The notes under the pieces are model-generated. The model worked only from the letters and a program-made list of their open reading frames with translations, was not told the origin of the DNA and searched no databases. Positions 4,767-6,059 of a stretch of 6,059 nucleotides of DNA are shown here, piece by piece (the stretch's first letter is position 1; the number at the start of each line of letters is the position of its first letter). The stretch is taken from positions 1 to 6,059 of the forward strand of contig JAUXLO010000114.1 of the NCBI GenBank assembly GCA_030623665.1. Reading direction: 5' to 3'. Origin of the DNA: Planctomycetota bacterium. GTDB lineage: Bacteria; Planctomycetota; Brocadiia; Brocadiales; Bathyanammoxibiaceae. A program made the position numbers and the translations under genes.

Positions 4767-5909
4767 TTAACTACCACTGTCTATCATCTTCAAGACCTCT
4801 TCAGCCGCATGCACTGATGCACCGGGACCACCCATAGTAGCCTTTACCTGCGCCAAGCCCTCTATGACATGTCTCCTACGGTCCTTATCCTGTACCAGCT
4901 CCACAACCCTGTCGGCCAGCCATCTATAATCGTTCCTGTACATGAGCAATTCCGGGATCAGGTGCTCTCCGGCGACCTTATTGACGAGGCACAGGAAGGG
5001 CGTCTCTATATAAGGTTTCGATACGAAATAGGCGATTGGCGTAATACGGTAAGCGACCACCATCGGTGTAAGATGGGCGGCTACCTCCATGGTCACCGTT
5101 CCGGAACTGGTCATACAAACGGTGGATGCCTCAATGACCTCCGGCAGGTTACCGACGACGATCTCGCCGGGGAAGTCAAACCTGTTTGTGATGACCTCTA
5201 TTAGGTCGAGATTCCTCGCATGGTGGCAGGAGAGGATGAAATTTGCCTGTGGGAGTCTCTTGTGTATGTCCTCAACGGCCCTCAGGAAAATAGGCAGGAG
5301 CTTCGCTATCTCCTGTTCCCTGCTTCCCGGGAGGATTGAAATCAGACACTCTCCCTTCTCGGCCTTAAGGCGATTGACCAGGGCATCGTCTTGCTCCCTT
5401 TTACTGAGTTCATCGAAGAGCGGGTGGCCTATGTATCTAAAGGGTATGCCAGAATCAGCGTAAAATTCCTCTTCAAAGGGATAGACAAGAAGCATCTTCC
5501 TGACCATCCTTCTCAATTTCTTTATCCTCCAGCTACCGTGGGCCCAGAGTTGAGGGCATACATAGTAGATGACTGGCACCCCACGTTTGGCGGCTGCACG
5601 TGCGAGGTAGATATTAAAGCCGGCGTAATCTATCAGTACCGCAAGATGTGGCTTCTCCTCCTCGAAAAAGCGCTTGCAGTCTCTGTACATCTGCCATAGG
5701 GTAGGTATCTTAACCAGGGTATTTGCCCACATAATTGCGTGGTCGTCCATGGCATGCATGCAATGAAGCCCGGCATCGTGCATTCTGTGTATCCCTAACC
5801 CGTAGAATTTTACCCCGGGGTCTCTCTTCAACACCTCGGCCATGAGGTTTGCGCCATGCATATCCCCCGAAGGGTCACCTACACTGATAAATATCTTTTT
5901 ATCGGCCAA
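4767..5909 (-). CDS. lpxB: Lipid-A-disaccharide synthase
   Basis: GT19-family glycosyltransferase that joins lipid X to UDP-2,3-diacylglucosamine, making the lipid A disaccharide at the inner face of the inner membrane. At 380 residues it has the usual length. Motifs in order: GDPSGDMHGAN (11-21, the GExSGDxxGA loop); LIDYAGFN (92-99) with the conserved Asp94; YYVCPQLWAHG (114-124) in place of YYVSPSVWAW; PFEEEFY (143-149); IGHPLFDEL (159-167); ILPGSREQEI (191-200) for nucleotide binding; SSGTVTMEVA (266-275); and MVVAYR (280-285). The VMGIVEVL-like stretch of proteobacterial enzymes is replaced by IMWANTLVKIP (59-69). The start is TTG, with AGGA seven bases upstream (5920-5917) and no in-frame ATG or GTG before the upstream TAG. 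It lies 20 bases after a membrane-protein gene, so probably the same transcript. Confidence 0.93.
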   Translation of the reverse strand: MADKKIFISVGDPSGDMHGANLMAEVLKRDPGVKFYGLGIHRMHDAGLHCMHAMDDHAIMWANTLVKIPTLWQMYRDCKRFFEEEKPHLAVLIDYAGFNIYLARAAAKRGVPVIYYVCPQLWAHGSWRIKKLRRMVRKMLLVYPFEEEFYADSGIPFRYIGHPLFDELSKREQDDALVNRLKAEKGECLISILPGSREQEIAKLLPIFLRAVEDIHKRLPQANFILSCHHARNLDLIEVITNRFDFPGEIVVGNLPEVIEASTVCMTSSGTVTMEVAAHLTPMVVAYRITPIAYFVSKPYIETPFLCLVNKVAGEHLIPELLMYRNDYRWLADRVVELVQDKDRRRHVIEGLAQVKATMGGPGASVHAAEEVLKMIDSGS

Positions 5910-5929
5910 TACCTTTTCCTCATAAACAG

Positions 5930-6058
5930 CTAAGTCTTGGTCAGAAAAGCACTCAGTATGCTACCCAACAGATTGATACCAATCAATACTATGGCACAAC
6001 CCCAGACCCAGACCCAGGAGTACGACAAATCAAAACAGAAACATCCATATCTCATATC
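5930..6058 (-). CDS. 3' end of an integral membrane protein gene (partial)
   Basis: The frame is open from the window edge to a TAG at 5930-5932, giving the last 42 residues of a protein. They end in a hydrophobic helix (WGCAIVLIGINLLGSILSAF) and a short tail (LTKT). This layout, a Trp-Gly, then an AxVLIxxNLLGxxL helix, then a short polar tail, resembles the C-terminus of ABC transporter permeases such as PstC or PstA. The match is to a general style, so any multi-helix membrane protein remains possible. A TGGGTC tandem (TGGGTCTGGGTCTGG) encodes the WVWVW stretch. The stop is 20 bases before the lpxB start codon, which supports co-transcription. Confidence 0.55.
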   Translation of the reverse strand, partial: DMRYGCFCFDLSYSWVWVWGCAIVLIGINLLGSILSAFLTKT

Positions 6059-6059
6059 C

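Noticed and set aside
4869..5699. Three plus-strand frames of 102 to 124 codons opposite lpxB
   Set aside because: They are antisense shadows of a clearly identified lpxB and carry no motifs or ribosome sites of note.
5881..5923. 14-codon minus-strand ORF overlapping the lpxB start
   Set aside because: Too short and basic to call a gene; noted only as a possible competing start.

Overview
The window looks like chromosomal DNA of a Gram-negative bacterium. It encodes LpxB, a lipid A enzyme and so part of an outer-membrane pathway, and a bacterial-type HisRS. The LpxB motif style (GDPSGDMHGAN, YYVCPQLWAHG) and the tiny two-helix membrane protein suggest Planctomycetota, perhaps near the anammox Brocadiales. 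That placement is an impression from motif style, not a database result.

Layout. Positions 1-500 hold no gene I can defend: about 300 bases of unassigned sequence, then a dispersed-repeat block (303-468) built from GTCATTCTGA / TCAGAATGAC arms. Two plus-strand genes follow: a flavodoxin-fold iron-sulfur flavoprotein (501-1163) and a 453-residue protein resembling a tandem vicinal-oxygen-chelate (VOC) protein (1299-2660). A G/C-rich palindromic repeat (1192-1230) separates them. Convergent to these is hisS on the minus strand (2724-4043), with a good promoter at 4091-4118 whose -35 box lies in one arm of a palindrome. A short plus-strand gene of 55 codons (4266-4433), below the size most gene finders keep, encodes a two-helix membrane protein. 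It faces a minus-strand gene for a 64-residue single-helix protein (4457-4651). Next come lpxB on the minus strand (4767-5909, TTG start) and, 20 bases upstream of it, the 3' end of a membrane-protein gene that runs off the window (5930-6058).

How the genes relate. Two are housekeeping: hisS charges tRNA-His, and lpxB makes the lipid A disaccharide. The partial membrane gene and lpxB are probably co-transcribed. The 64-residue gene follows lpxB on the same strand but has its own possible promoter, embedded in a 29-bp near-perfect palindrome (4700-4728). No pathway clearly joins the flavoprotein, the VOC-like protein and the rest. I saw no CRISPR array, tRNA, rRNA, intact insertion sequence or defence system. 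The points most worth a second look are the palindromes over promoters, a core shared by two of them, the doubled cysteine spacing in the flavoprotein, and the small membrane proteins.
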